Shown piece after piece: positions 44,663-53,668 of a stretch of DNA of 64,000 nucleotides. The DNA is taken from assembly GCA_019637195.1 (NCBI GenBank), contig JAHBWA010000015.1, forward strand, positions 1 through 64,000, in the 5' to 3' direction. Position numbers and translations under genes: made by a program. The stretch comes from Labilithrix sp. (GTDB lineage Bacteria; Myxococcota_A; Polyangia; Polyangiales; Polyangiaceae). Numbering within the stretch: position 1 is the stretch's first letter; the number at the start of each line of letters is the position of its first letter. The notes beneath the pieces are model-generated. The model was not told where the DNA came from and made no database searches. It was given only the letters and a program-made list of their open reading frames with translations.

Positions 44663-45625
44663 TCACGCCTCGAGGAGAAAGTCGGCGATCGGCGCGAACA
44701 CGCGCGGCTGCGCGCCCTTGCAGAGGAAGAGGTCGGCGTGGCCGATCGGCATGTCGGCGTCGCCGACGAAGAGGATCTCCTTGTGGGCCGAGCCGATCGC
44801 GTCGAACGTGTGCCGCGCCGTGGCCGGCAAGACGATGCCGTCGTCGTTGGCGACGACGCAGAGGAACGGGTGCGTGAGGTCGGGGAGGCGGGCCGACACG
44901 TTCACGCCGCGGACGACGAGGTCGCCCCGGCGGATCCACTCGGCGATCTCGCGGTTGATGATCGGGTGGGGGTCCTCCACGGTCTGCACCATCCGCGCGA
45001 CCTGCGAGAGATCCGTCGAGCGCTCGTTCAAGTAGATCGAGAGCAGCGATGGCGCGACCTTCGAGACGAGCGGCAGCGCCAGGCGCGCGACGCGGCGCGT
45101 GTTCTTCATCCGCATCAGTCCGGCGAGGCGCCGCGAGCCGAAGGCGAGGCGGACGAGGGGGTGCGCCTCGCGCCAGGTGACGAGCCCGGCCATCGAGACG
45201 AGCGCGTGGACCGGCGCGCCGGGCGCGATCGCGACGTGGGCGAACGCCAGCGCGGCGCCGAGGCTGCAGCCCACGAGGTCGATCTTGGCTGCGCCGGTCG
45301 ACGTGTGCGCGAGCACGTGCGCGATCGCCGCGCCGACGTCCTCGACCGCGAGATCGCCGAGGCCGTAGCGGTGGTTGCCTCGGGCGCGGATCGAGCGGCC
45401 CTGTCCGCGGAGGTCGACCGTCCAGGTCTCGAGCCCGCGCGCGGCCAGGCACTCGACCATCGACGGGCCGGTCGGATGGAAGCTGAAGATGAACGAGTTC
45501 ATCCCGTAGCCGGGCACGATGAGGACGGGCCGCCCCTTCGGCGCGCGCGTCGGGCGGTGGCGCGTGAGGGCGAGGCGCCAGCCGGCGCGGTTGTCGACGA
45601 GGAAGCGATCGACGTTCATGGGCAT
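44663..45625 (-). CDS. Alpha/beta hydrolase with intact catalytic triad
   Basis: The 320-residue protein has VLIVPGYGMNSFIFSF (oxyanion region), the nucleophile elbow VGCSLGAALA with Ser, an Asp in VVANDDGIVLPA and a final His in MPIGHADLFLCKGA. All members of the triad are present. Overall it resembles the PhaC-like/esterase hydrolases (substrate may be an ester or polyester). Comparison with 3844-4704 in the same window underlines the loss of catalytic residues there. It is convergent with the methyltransferase gene and lies 75 bp downstream of the RlmI-type gene on the same strand. Confidence 0.87.
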   Translation of the reverse strand: MPMNVDRFLVDNRAGWRLALTRHRPTRAPKGRPVLIVPGYGMNSFIFSFHPTGPSMVECLAARGLETWTVDLRGQGRSIRARGNHRYGLGDLAVEDVGAAIAHVLAHTSTGAAKIDLVGCSLGAALAFAHVAIAPGAPVHALVSMAGLVTWREAHPLVRLAFGSRRLAGLMRMKNTRRVARLALPLVSKVAPSLLSIYLNERSTDLSQVARMVQTVEDPHPIINREIAEWIRRGDLVVRGVNVSARLPDLTHPFLCVVANDDGIVLPATARHTFDAIGSAHKEILFVGDADMPIGHADLFLCKGAQPRVFAPIADFLLEA

Positions 45626-45700
45626 GCGCTCGCGCGGCCCGGACAGATAGCACGCCGCGCGTCGCCCGGCGGCCGACGCGCGTTCGCGCCGCCGGTTCGT

Positions 45701-46921
45701 TCACTCGAGCAGGCAGAGCTTCAGGTAGCGCCCCTCCGGGAACGCCGGCAGCGTCGGGTGGTCGGCGGGCGGGCCGTGCTGCTCGAGCAGGCGCAGATCG
45801 CTACGGCCGAGCGCGGCGTCGTCGAGCGTGGCGGCGAAGTCCTCGGCGGTGACGTGGCTCGAGCAGGACGCGGCGACGAAGCTGCCGCCGTCGGCGAGCA
45901 CCGCGACGCAGGCGCGGTGGAGCGCCCGGTAGGCCGCGATGCCCTTCGGCTTGGCCTTCTCGCTCGGCGCGAAGCTCGGCGGATCGCAGACGACGACGTC
46001 CCAGCGCTCGCCGCGCTTGGCGGCGGCGGCGAGCCACGCGAAGCAGTCGGCCGTGACGAACGCGTGCGCGCGTGGGTCGACGCCCGCGAGGCGGAAGCTC
46101 TCCTGCGCCGTCGCGTGCGCGGCCATCGCGACGTCCACGCTCGTGACCGCGCCGCCCGCGAGCGCCGCGCGGAGCGAGAACCCGCCGGTGTACGAGAACA
46201 GGTTCAGCACGCGGACGGGGCCGCCGCGCGCCGCGCGCCGCGCGACGAGGTCGCCGACGCGCCGCCGGTTCTCGCGCTGATCGAGGAACGCGCCCGTCTT
46301 CTGCCCGCGCGCCAGGTCGACGACGAAGGGGACGCCGTGCTCTTTCACCTCGACCTTCTCGCGTGCCGGGCCGAAGACCGGGCGGATCTCGGGCGCCTCG
46401 CCGCGCCGGCCGGTGCGCTCGAGGAGCGTCGCGATCCCGACGTCGCGGAGCGGCGCCTCGACGTCGCGGAGGAGGTCCGCGGAGACCGCGCGGGCGGCGT
46501 CGCCGTCGATGCGGAGAACTGCGACGTCCCCGTAGCGATCCACTACGAACGCGGGTACACGGTCGCCCTCTCCGTTGACGAGACGGTAGGCGGTGGTGGC
46601 GCCGTCCGCGAAGAGGCGCCGGCGGATCTCGATGGCGCGCTCGAGGCGCGCGCGAAACATCGCGGCGTCGAGGCGCGCGCGTGGATCGAGCGACCAGACG
46701 CGCACCGCGATCGGCGAGACCGGATCCCAAACGCCGCACCCCAAGGGCTGGCCGCCCTCGTCGACGATGCTTACGATCGACCCCTCGTCGGGGCGGGCGG
46801 CGCGCTCGCGGCCCGGCTCGCTCCGAGACGCAGAATGTTGGACCACCGCGGAGCGGAAGATCCACGGGTGTCCCCGACGGATCGACTCGACGCCGCGACG
46901 GGAGATGCTGACCGTGGCCAT
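45701..46921 (-). CDS. RlmI-type class I rRNA methyltransferase
   Basis: Probable 23S rRNA m5C methyltransferase of the RlmI/YccW group. The N-terminal PUA-like domain starts ISRRGVESIRRGHPWIFRSA. A linker domain (LVNGEGDRVPAFVVDRYGD, about residues 115-133) follows. The catalytic domain has the helpful motifs ARGQKTGAFLDQRENRR, VLNLFSYTGGFSLRAALAGG and VVCDPPSFAPSEKAK, the last being the DPP motif IV. A Cys in ASCSSHV fits the family's second catalytic segment. The 406-residue length is normal. The ATG at 46921 is preceded by AAGGA. It could be co-transcribed with the hydrolase gene. Confidence 0.92.
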   Translation of the reverse strand: MATVSISRRGVESIRRGHPWIFRSAVVQHSASRSEPGRERAARPDEGSIVSIVDEGGQPLGCGVWDPVSPIAVRVWSLDPRARLDAAMFRARLERAIEIRRRLFADGATTAYRLVNGEGDRVPAFVVDRYGDVAVLRIDGDAARAVSADLLRDVEAPLRDVGIATLLERTGRRGEAPEIRPVFGPAREKVEVKEHGVPFVVDLARGQKTGAFLDQRENRRRVGDLVARRAARGGPVRVLNLFSYTGGFSLRAALAGGAVTSVDVAMAAHATAQESFRLAGVDPRAHAFVTADCFAWLAAAAKRGERWDVVVCDPPSFAPSEKAKPKGIAAYRALHRACVAVLADGGSFVAASCSSHVTAEDFAATLDDAALGRSDLRLLEQHGPPADHPTLPAFPEGRYLKLCLLE

Positions 46922-47315
46922 CCCGTCCTTCGGAGCCCCTCTCGTTCCTCTCTCTCGCTCCTCTGCTCTCGACGGTATGTCACGCGTGTCTCGCCTCGCG
47001 CCTCCGCCCTTGTCGGAGGGGCGTTCTCCCGGAACACCGGGTCGTTTCGAGCCGTTGTTCCGATCACCTCGGCGTGTATTCACAGGTAGGCTTCTTTCGG
47101 ACGGGGCGCGGCTCAAGGTGGCGCAACGTAGGACCCATTTACGATCGGGCGGTCGTGCGTGCGTTGACGGTGACCGTGTGTGCACGTTCCAATACGTCAA
47201 CTTCGCTCGAAGAGCACGGGGCGCCGCGGAAGCGGCGGTCGTGCACGATGCTTGCAGATGATCGCGCCGCCACGTCGGGCCCGCCCCGACTCCCACCCCG
47301 GTTCGACGAGGATAG
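46922..47315. other. Divergent intergenic region, 394 bp; no gene or motif seen
   Basis: The spacer between the RlmI-type gene (minus) and the TPR protein gene (plus). It is slightly less GC-rich than the genes. A TTGACG near 47163 lacks a convincing -10 element at the right distance. No hairpin, repeat or credible small ORF was found. Promoters for both flanking genes should be here. Confidence 0.5.
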
Positions 47316-49046
47316 ATGAGAAAGGGACGTTCAAGCAGACGGGGTAGGGTTTCGCGGCCGCTCATGGGCGTAAAGCCGCCGCCGTCGTCGGCGGAGGCGC
47401 TCTCCACGGACGTCGGTTCCACCCAGGCGCCGCGCGTCGTGCTCGGGGTCTCGCCGTCCGATCCGCCGCCGGTCGACACGAGCGGCGACTCGATGAGCCC
47501 GCCTGCGGTGCAGACGAAGGGTGCTGCCGACGGGAGCACGCCGCGGGGGGTGGACCCGCTCGACGCGCTCGAGCGGCTCGAGAGGGCCGAAGCGCCGGCG
47601 CCGCCCGCGGCCGCGGCAGCGCCCGCGCCCGCGGCGACGGAAGCGCCGACGTCGACGGAAGCGCCCGCCGCCGAGCCAGCGCCTGCGGCCGAGGCAGCGC
47701 CCGCGCGTGAGGACGCCGAGGGAGCGGTCGGGACCGGCGACCGTCCGGCGTCGCTCGACGCGACGCGCGCGTTCGGGACCGGGCAGATCGAAGCGACGCC
47801 CGCGGACGCGGAGGGCCCGGCGCCCCGCGATCTCGCGTCGACCCTCGCGTTCGGCTCCGGCGCGGGGACCGAGCCCGACGCGGAGCCGACGAACACGAAG
47901 CGAAGCTTCTCCTCGACCCTGGCGATGGGCTCGATGGCGGGCGACCCCGCGTCGCGCGAGCCGACGGCGAAGGCGAGCGACGCGGCGCCGACCTCCCACC
48001 AGGCGGTCGCGCCGGCGCCGGCCGCCGCCGCGCCCGTGAAGATCGACGACACGCCGCTGCCGAGCCCGAAGCCCGTCGTCGAGGTGTCCTCGACGCCCAG
48101 CGTCGCACCGTCGAGCGGAAAGGCCGGCGGCAAGAAGAACAAGAAAAAGCGCGCGGCGGAGGCGGCGCGCGCGGAGGCGGCGCGCTCGGAGGTGACCGAG
48201 CCCGACGAGATCAGCGTCCCGCCGATCGGCGACATCGGCGTCGACGAGCAGTTCTTCTCCGAGGGCGACGTCTCGCGGCACCTCGCGCCGGAGGCGCTCG
48301 AGGGTGACGCGCTCACCGTGGTCGACAAGGCGAAGCGCAAGTCCGAGCCGCACGTGGTCGAGCGCCGCGCGCGCTTCGCTCGCTACGTGAAGTGGGCGGT
48401 CGCGGGAGCGGCGGTCGTCTGCGTCGCGGCGATCGCGCGGACGTCGCTGTCGACGAAGGAGCCGGCGTCGCTCGGCTCCACGCCGGCGACCGAGGCGGCG
48501 CCGGCCCTGCCCAAGGCGGCGACGCCCGCGGCCGCGCCCGTCGGCGCGGCGAACCCCACGTCGACGGCCACCGTCACGGCGGGCGAGCCTGCGCCGGGCG
48601 AGCCGGCGAGCGACACGACGTCGGAAGTGACCGCGCCGGCGAACGCCGCCGAGCCCGTCGCGACCGCCGCGCCGGCGAGCGCGGAGCCGGTCGCGGCCAA
48701 CTCCGCCGAGCCTGCTGCCGCAGCGGCAGCGCAGCCGGCCCCGCCGCCCGCGTCGGGAGCGGGCGCCGCGACCGCGGCAGGAGAGGCTGCGCAGCCGATC
48801 ACCGGCGACGCGAGAGAGGAGAAGGCGAAGGCGCGAGGCTTCCTCGAGAAGAGAAAGCTCGCAGACGCGATCGAAGCGGGCGAACGATCGGTGAAGCTCG
48901 ACGCGACCGACGCGGAGGCATGGCTGATCCTCGGCGCGGCGTACCAGGAGAAGGGGAACATCGCCGAGGCACGCCGCGCCTACGCGTCGTGCGTCAAGGA
49001 AGGGAAGACCGGCCCGCGCACCGAGTGCGCGAAGATGCTTCGCTGA
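47316..49046 (+). CDS. Pro/Ala-rich membrane protein with C-terminal TPR
   Basis: The 576-residue protein is mostly low-complexity Pro, Ala, Glu and Thr. A basic N-terminus, a Lys cluster (GGKKNKKKRAAEAAR) and an acidic patch precede a single membrane helix (YVKWAVAGAAVVCVAAIA, about residues 355-372). The outer part is Ala/Pro-rich and ends in one TPR-like pair (KLADAIEAGERSVKLDATDA, then LILGAAYQEKG and ARRAYASCVKEG). The last part resembles the truncated protein at 3-119. ATG 47316 is used; ATG 47364 in the same frame is the alternative. A role as a membrane-anchored scaffold is guessed from composition only. The first strong housekeeping gene, prs, follows. Confidence 0.7.
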   Translation: MRKGRSSRRGRVSRPLMGVKPPPSSAEALSTDVGSTQAPRVVLGVSPSDPPPVDTSGDSMSPPAVQTKGAADGSTPRGVDPLDALERLERAEAPAPPAAAAAPAPAATEAPTSTEAPAAEPAPAAEAAPAREDAEGAVGTGDRPASLDATRAFGTGQIEATPADAEGPAPRDLASTLAFGSGAGTEPDAEPTNTKRSFSSTLAMGSMAGDPASREPTAKASDAAPTSHQAVAPAPAAAAPVKIDDTPLPSPKPVVEVSSTPSVAPSSGKAGGKKNKKKRAAEAARAEAARSEVTEPDEISVPPIGDIGVDEQFFSEGDVSRHLAPEALEGDALTVVDKAKRKSEPHVVERRARFARYVKWAVAGAAVVCVAAIARTSLSTKEPASLGSTPATEAAPALPKAATPAAAPVGAANPTSTATVTAGEPAPGEPASDTTSEVTAPANAAEPVATAAPASAEPVAANSAEPAAAAAAQPAPPPASGAGAATAAGEAAQPITGDAREEKAKARGFLEKRKLADAIEAGERSVKLDATDAEAWLILGAAYQEKGNIAEARRAYASCVKEGKTGPRTECAKMLR

Positions 49047-49100
49047 TCGGCCGCGCCGGCGGGCGCCCGAGCGAGCGCGTGCACACAACTGCGGGCAAAA

Positions 49101-49162
49101 CGGAGCGTCGCGCCGAAACGCGCCGGCGCTCCGTTGACACGACCCGAAGCGGGGGGTAGAGC
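49101..49162 (+). promoter_or_regulatory. Predicted prs promoter and preceding inverted repeat
   Basis: TTGACA at 49134-49139 is a perfect -35 element. TAGAGC at 49157-49162 is a plausible -10, and the spacer is 17 bp. Immediately before it, CGGAGCG (49101-49107) and CGCTCCG (49127-49133) form a stem that could end upstream transcription, though no T-run follows. The pair is 53 bp upstream of the prs start. Confidence 0.6.
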
Positions 49163-49214
49163 ACGCGCTGAAAGGCCCACGAAAACAGGGCTTTTGTTCA
49201 GGAGGCGCGCGCTC

Positions 49215-50159
49215 GTGTTCAAGAAGGTTTGCCTCTTTTCCGGTAACGCGAACCCCGAGCTCGCCGCCCAGATCGCGAGCTACCTCGAGACGCCTCTCAG
49301 CAAGGTGAAGGTCCAGCGCTTCAGCGATGGCGAGACCTTCTGCGAGATCAACGAGAACGTCCGCGGCGTGGACGCGTTCATCATCCAGCCGACGTCGAGC
49401 CCCGTGAACGATCACGTGATGGAGCTCCTCATCATGGCGGACACGCTCCGGCGCGCCTCCGCGACCACGATCACGGCCGTCATCCCGTACTACGGCTACG
49501 CGCGCCAGGACCGGAAGGTCGCGCCGCGCACGCCGATCACGTCGAAGCTCGTCGCCGACCTCATCCAGGCCGCCGGCGTCACGCGCGTCGTCTCCGTCGA
49601 TCTCCACGCGGGGCAGATCCAGGGGTTCTTCAACATCCCGTTCGATCACCTCTACGCGCTGCCGATCATGATGGAGGACTACCTCAAGAAGAACTTCGAC
49701 TCGTCGGCCGTGTTCGTCTCCCCGGACGCCGGCGGCGTCGAGCGCGCGCGCGCCTACTCGAAGCGCCTGAACGCGAGCCTCGCGATCATCGACAAGCGCC
49801 GCGAGCGCGCGAACGTCTCCGAGGTGATGCACCTCATCGGCGACGTCAAAGGCAAGGACTGCATCATCGTCGACGACATGATCGACACCGCCGGTACGCT
49901 GACGGGCGCGGCGCGCGCGCTCATCGACCACGGCGCGAGGCGCGTCGTCGCCTGCGCGACGCACGGCGTCCTCTCGGGTCCGGCCATCCAGCGCATCGTC
50001 GACTCTCCGCTCGACGAGGTCGTCGTGAGCGACACGATCCCGCTCAGCGAAGCTGCCAAGACCTGCACGAAGATCAAGCAGATCAGCATGGCCCGGCTGC
50101 TCGGCGAGGCCATCAAGCGGATCCACAGCTCCGACTCCGTCAGCTCGCTCTTCGCCTGA
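49215..50159 (+). CDS. prs: Ribose-phosphate pyrophosphokinase (PRPP synthetase)
   Basis: It makes 5-phosphoribosyl 1-diphosphate from ribose 5-phosphate and ATP for nucleotide, His and Trp synthesis. The 314-residue length is standard. Family motifs are present: [20 protein letters not shown], the ATP/flexible-loop region [31 protein letters not shown], and the PRPP loop [17 protein letters not shown]. The GTG start at 49215 lies 9 nt after GGAGG (49201-49205). A strong promoter is predicted upstream. In many relatives prs is followed by rplY and pth; here a lipoprotein gene on the opposite strand stands between. Confidence 0.98.
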   Translation: MFKKVCLFSGNANPELAAQIASYLETPLSKVKVQRFSDGETFCEINENVRGVDAFIIQPTSSPVNDHVMELLIMADTLRRASATTITAVIPYYGYARQDRKVAPRTPITSKLVADLIQAAGVTRVVSVDLHAGQIQGFFNIPFDHLYALPIMMEDYLKKNFDSSAVFVSPDAGGVERARAYSKRLNASLAIIDKRRERANVSEVMHLIGDVKGKDCIIVDDMIDTAGTLTGAARALIDHGARRVVACATHGVLSGPAIQRIVDSPLDEVVVSDTIPLSEAAKTCTKIKQISMARLLGEAIKRIHSSDSVSSLFA

Positions 50160-50274
50160 CCCGTCCTCGCGACCTCGCCGCGCGGAGAGCCCGCGCGGTG
50201 GGCTCGCCCCGTCGCGCGCGCGACGCTCGAGGCGAGCTCCCACGACGCTCACGCGCGTGACGTGAGCGCGCGGC

Positions 50275-50937
50275 TCAGGGCCAGGCGCAGGTGAACGCGC
50301 CCTGCTCGAGATCGCACGGCGCGCACTCGCCAGCGGTGTTGCACGCGTTGCACGCGGCCTCCGCGCTCGTCACCTGACAGACCCACGCCCCCGAGGTGTC
50401 GCCGCACTTCGACGTCACGAACCAGGACGCGCTCTTCGTCCACGCGAGGTGGCAGAGGCCCGCGTCGCCGGAGGCCGCGTCGCCGCGCCACGCCGCGAAA
50501 GAGGGGAGGCTCGCGCCCGTACCGCCGCCGGTCGGCGCGTCGGGCACGAACACGTTCACGTTCACGTCCGTGCGAACGCCGTCGACGCTCGCCGCGCGTT
50601 CACCGCTCTTGCCGTTCTGCTCCGCGGCGATGTCGACGTCGCCGGTCAGGTTCTTCGGGACGCGCGCGACCTCGCCGAAGTCGGCGGGCGTGATCGCCCC
50701 CGGCGTCGTGGCGCTCGACTTCACCGCGGCGAGGGTCCGGCCGAGGTTGTCGCCGAGGCGGCGGTAGCGCTCGGCGAGCGTCACGGTCGACGTCTCGTCC
50801 GGAGTCGCGGGGTCGTCGCTGCATCCCGCCGCGCCGAGCGCGGAGGCGCCGACGAGCGCGCCGAGCGCGAAACGGTGGCAGGCCAGACGGGCGGCGTACG
50901 AAAATCCTCGGCGGTGGCCGAGCAGGCGAGTCGTCAT
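50275..50937 (-). CDS. Lipoprotein of unknown function
   Basis: The 220-residue protein has a Sec-type signal with probable lipidation Cys (SALGAAGCSDDP), a central helical segment (LAERYRRLGDNLGRTLAAVK), and a Cys-rich C-terminus (SKCGDTSGAWVCQVTSAEAA, CNACNTAGECAPCDLEQG). The mature protein would be disulfide-linked and attached to the envelope. No family was recognised. It is inserted, in opposite orientation, between prs and rplY, two genes that are usually adjacent in this cluster. The N-terminus has two arginine-rich stretches before the hydrophobic part; a later start is possible. Confidence 0.7.
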   Translation of the reverse strand: MTTRLLGHRRGFSYAARLACHRFALGALVGASALGAAGCSDDPATPDETSTVTLAERYRRLGDNLGRTLAAVKSSATTPGAITPADFGEVARVPKNLTGDVDIAAEQNGKSGERAASVDGVRTDVNVNVFVPDAPTGGGTGASLPSFAAWRGDAASGDAGLCHLAWTKSASWFVTSKCGDTSGAWVCQVTSAEAACNACNTAGECAPCDLEQGAFTCAWP

Positions 50938-51098
50938 GAAGGGACCTCTCGAAGCGAAGGGAATCGCTCTTACTTACCCGGACCGTGCGAGGGCGCAAGA
51001 TCCGCTACCGTCGGCGGCGGCTCTCTGCTAAGCATCCGCCCCCCGAACTCCCGAGCGTCATTCGTCCCGGGAGCGGCAAGTCTTTCTAGGAGCCCGCC

Positions 51099-51782
51099 AT
51101 GTCCGCCGCCATGCACACCGTCGCCGCCAACCCCAGGACCGAGACCGGAAAGGGCGCCGCGCGCCGGCTCCGCAACTCGGGGCAGATCCCCGCGGTCGCG
51201 TACGGCAAGGGCCTCCCCGCGACGACCCTCGCGGTCTCCCCGAAGGACGTCGTCACCGTCCTGAAGAGCGAGCGCGGCCAGAACACCGTGCTCCAGGTGA
51301 AGGTCGAGGGTGGCAAGGAGCTCCTCGCCATGATCAAGCACTACACTTACCACCCGGTCTCGCGCTCGCTCGAGCACGTCGACTTCGTGGAGGTGCAGCT
51401 CGATCAGCCGGTCGACGTCGACGTGCCGCTCGTCGCGCACGGCAAGGCCGCGGGCGTCACCGCCGGCGGTCTCCTGCGCCAGGTCTTCCGCACCGTCCCG
51501 GTGCGCTGCCTGCCGGACCGCATCCCGCTGAAGGTCGAGACGGACGTGACCCACCTCGAGCTCGGCTACGCCATCGCGACGAAGGACCTGAAGCTCCCCG
51601 AGGGCGTCGAGGTCCGCCTGCCCGCCGAGCAGACGCTCGTGGCGGTCGTCGCGCCGGAGAAGGATCGCACCGAGGAGGCCGCGGCCACCCCGGGCGCGGC
51701 TCCGGCAGCGGCGGCGGCGGCGGGCAAGGCCCCGGCCGCTGCCGACAAGAAGGACGCCGGCAAGGACGCGAAGAAGAAGTAG
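51099..51782 (+). CDS. rplY: Ribosomal protein bL25 (general stress CTC type)
   Basis: It binds 5S rRNA in the large ribosomal subunit. The 227-residue protein is the long CTC/TL5-type form: an L25 domain (residues about 8-95, with RTETGKGAARRLRNSGQIPA and AVAYGKGL) and a second beta domain (about 100-185), followed by an Ala/Lys-rich tail (APAAAAAAGKAPAAADKK). The start is supported by TAGGAG at 51088-51093. It is followed by pth 114 bp downstream, the usual order. A short hairpin (CTCCCG...CGGGAG) in the upstream 60 bp may influence expression. Confidence 0.96.
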   Translation: MSAAMHTVAANPRTETGKGAARRLRNSGQIPAVAYGKGLPATTLAVSPKDVVTVLKSERGQNTVLQVKVEGGKELLAMIKHYTYHPVSRSLEHVDFVEVQLDQPVDVDVPLVAHGKAAGVTAGGLLRQVFRTVPVRCLPDRIPLKVETDVTHLELGYAIATKDLKLPEGVEVRLPAEQTLVAVVAPEKDRTEEAAATPGAAPAAAAAAGKAPAAADKKDAGKDAKKK

Positions 51783-51896
51783 CGCGTCGCTCGCCGTACG
51801 CCGCGCGCGCGGTCGTCCTCCGCCTGTCGATCGAGGCGGCCCGAGGCGCCGCGCGCGTGACGCTTTCAGCATCGAACGCGCGAGGAGTCGTCGTCC

Positions 51897-52481
51897 GTGT
51901 ACCTCGTCGTCGGGCTCGGGAACCCGGGCAAGAAGTACGCGAAGAACCGGCACAACGTCGGCTTCATGGTCGTCGAGCGCCTCGCGAGCTCGCACGGGCT
52001 CCCGGACTTCAAGGAGAAGTTCAGCGCCGTGTGGACGAAGGGCGAGCTCGCGGCCGGCGGCGCCCGCCACGCCGTCGCGCTGCTCGCGCCGCAGACGTTC
52101 ATGAACCTGTCCGGCGACAGCGTCCAGCCCGCGGCGGCGTTCCTCAAGGTCGATCCCGGCCACGTGATCGTCGTCCACGACGAGCTCGATCTCTCGTGGC
52201 AGGACGTCCGGCTGAAGCTGGGCGGCGGCCACGCGGGACACAACGGCCTCCGCAGCATCATCCAGCGGCTCGGCTCGCCCGAGTTCGTCCGCGTTCGCGT
52301 CGGCGTCGGCCGCCCGCCGCCGGGCTTCAAGGGCGACGTCGCCGACTACGTCCTCTCCGACTTCGACACGATGGAGCGCGCCGAGCTGCCGGACGTCGTC
52401 GACCGCGCCGCCGCGGCGGTCGAGCGGGTCGTCGCCGACGGGATCGCCCCGGCGATGAACGCGCTGAACACCAAGAAGTAG
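51897..52481 (+). CDS. pth: Peptidyl-tRNA hydrolase
   Basis: It cleaves the ester bond of peptidyl-tRNA released from stalled ribosomes. The 194-residue protein has the conserved residues of bacterial Pth: Asn in GLGNPGKKY, catalytic His in RHNVGFM (about residue 20), Asn in TFMNLSG, Asp in VVHDELDL (about 93), and Asn in GHNGLRSI. The start is the GTG at 51897. It lies between rplY and rpsF, consistent with its place in translation clusters. Confidence 0.97.
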   Translation: MYLVVGLGNPGKKYAKNRHNVGFMVVERLASSHGLPDFKEKFSAVWTKGELAAGGARHAVALLAPQTFMNLSGDSVQPAAAFLKVDPGHVIVVHDELDLSWQDVRLKLGGGHAGHNGLRSIIQRLGSPEFVRVRVGVGRPPPGFKGDVADYVLSDFDTMERAELPDVVDRAAAAVERVVADGIAPAMNALNTKK

Positions 52482-52573
52482 CGCCGAGCTCCGTCCGTCC
52501 GGCCCTTCGGCGCCGTCGAGTCTCGGCTGGACGTCGCCGCGCTCGACTGCTAGAAAGCGCGCCCCCAGCTCGA

Positions 52574-52676
52574 ACCCTCTCACCGAGGGGGAGGGTCCGG
52601 GGGGCCGGGTTTCCCGGCTTCATCCTTGCTCGCGGGTCCTCTCGCGGGCTCCTTCGCCTCTCCCGAGAGGCGGAGC
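52574..52676 (+). promoter_or_regulatory. Structured leader upstream of rpsF
   Basis: Three hairpins are visible: ACCCTC/GAGGGT (52574-52596), GCCGGG-TTT-CCCGGC (52604-52618) and CGCCTCTC-CC-GAGAGGCG (52655-52672), the last extended by GCTCC/GGAGC (52648-52652 with 52672-52676). In many bacteria the rpsF-rpsR operon is controlled by an S6:S18-binding leader. Whether this fold belongs to that class cannot be decided by eye. It ends 20 bp before the rpsF ATG. Confidence 0.45.
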
Positions 52677-52696
52677 GATCCACAGGGAGTCACGAA

Positions 52697-53299
52697 ATGC
52701 CTGAAGCACAGATCCTGAAGTCGAAAGAGTACGAGACGATCTACATCCTGCGCTCCGACGTCGACGCCGACACGGCCGACAAGGTGCAGGGCCGCGTGGC
52801 CGAGGTCGTCGGCCGCGACAACGGCAAGCTCGTCAAGGTCGAGTCCTGGGGCCGCCGTAAGCTGGCGTACCCGGTCGGCAAGCAGAAGAAGGGCGTCTAC
52901 ATCTACGTCAAGTACGTGGGGCGCGGCGGGCTCGTCCAGGAGCTCGAGCGCAACCTGAAGCTCCAGGACACCGTCCTGAAGTTCCAGACCGTGCTGACGA
53001 ACGAGGAAGTCGACGTCCAGGCCGTCACGGTCGATCCGGAAGAGGTCAAGTTCCAGCGCCTCGAGCTCCCGGCCGAGGAAGAGGAGAAGGAGTCGCGCGA
53101 GAAGGCGCTCGGTCTCGTCGACTTCGGCGACGGCCCGCGCAGCATGCGCGGCGACCGCACCGAGGACGACTACGCCGACGCCGGAGAGGGCGCGGACACG
53201 GCCACCGCTTCGGCGGCCCCCCCGGCCGCCGCCGCCCCCGCCCCCGCGGGCGACGCCGCTGCCGCCCCCGCGAAGGAAGGCGGCGACGAGGAGGCCTGA
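52697..53299 (+). CDS. rpsF: Ribosomal protein bS6 with long acidic C-terminal extension
   Basis: A small-subunit protein that binds 16S rRNA as a heterodimer with S18. Residues about 10-105 are the S6 fold (EYETIYILRSDVDADTADKV, GRRKLAYPVGKQKKGVYIYV). The remaining ~95 residues are an acidic and Ala/Pro-rich extension (AEEEEKESREKALGLVDFGD) that is absent from E. coli S6. The ATG at 52697 follows a GGGAG. It is first in the rpsF-rpsR-rplI cluster. Confidence 0.96.
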   Translation: MPEAQILKSKEYETIYILRSDVDADTADKVQGRVAEVVGRDNGKLVKVESWGRRKLAYPVGKQKKGVYIYVKYVGRGGLVQELERNLKLQDTVLKFQTVLTNEEVDVQAVTVDPEEVKFQRLELPAEEEEKESREKALGLVDFGDGPRSMRGDRTEDDYADAGEGADTATASAAPPAAAAPAPAGDAAAAPAKEGGDEEA

Positions 53300-53369
53300 G
53301 CGGCCCCGTCCCGTCTCTTCTCCCCGCGTCACCCGCGGGCAACAAGACTTCATCTAGGAGATTCGACTC

Positions 53370-53657
53370 ATGGCAATGATGGATGACGACAAGGATTTCG
53401 GCCGCACGCCGGACCTCAACGCCGACGCTCCGGGCCGCCGCCGCGGTGGCAAGAAGCGCGTTTGCAAGTTCTGCGCGGATAAGGCCGCGGTCATCGACTA
53501 CAAGGACCCGCAGGCGCTCAAGTACTTCGTGTCGGAGCGCGGCAAGGTCGTCCCGCGCCGCATCAGCGGCAACTGCGCCCTCCACCAGCGCAAGGTCACG
53601 CTCGCGGTCAAGCGCGCGCGCAACATCGCGCTCCTGCCCTTCACCGTCACGAGCTGA
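53370..53657 (+). CDS. rpsR: Ribosomal protein bS18, zinc-binding type
   Basis: The 95-residue protein partners S6 on the platform of the 30S subunit. It has the basic [16 protein letters not shown] region, [20 protein letters not shown], and the terminal [20 protein letters not shown]. The Cys-x-x-Cys with the later Cys and His (CALH) identify the zinc-ribbon form. The N-terminal ~20 residues are acidic and extended. The ATG at 53370 follows AGGAG. rplI begins 11 bp after its stop. Confidence 0.97.
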   Translation: MAMMDDDKDFGRTPDLNADAPGRRRGGKKRVCKFCADKAAVIDYKDPQALKYFVSERGKVVPRRISGNCALHQRKVTLAVKRARNIALLPFTVTS

Positions 53658-53668
53658 AGGAGGCTGTC

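Noticed and set aside
49101..49133. Stem before prs as an intrinsic terminator
   Set aside because: No T-run follows; the bases after the stem are the -35 element TTGACA. It is listed only as an inverted repeat.
52574..52618. Hairpins before rpsF as a terminator for pth
   Set aside because: No T-run is present after either stem, and the position just upstream of rpsF fits a leader structure better.
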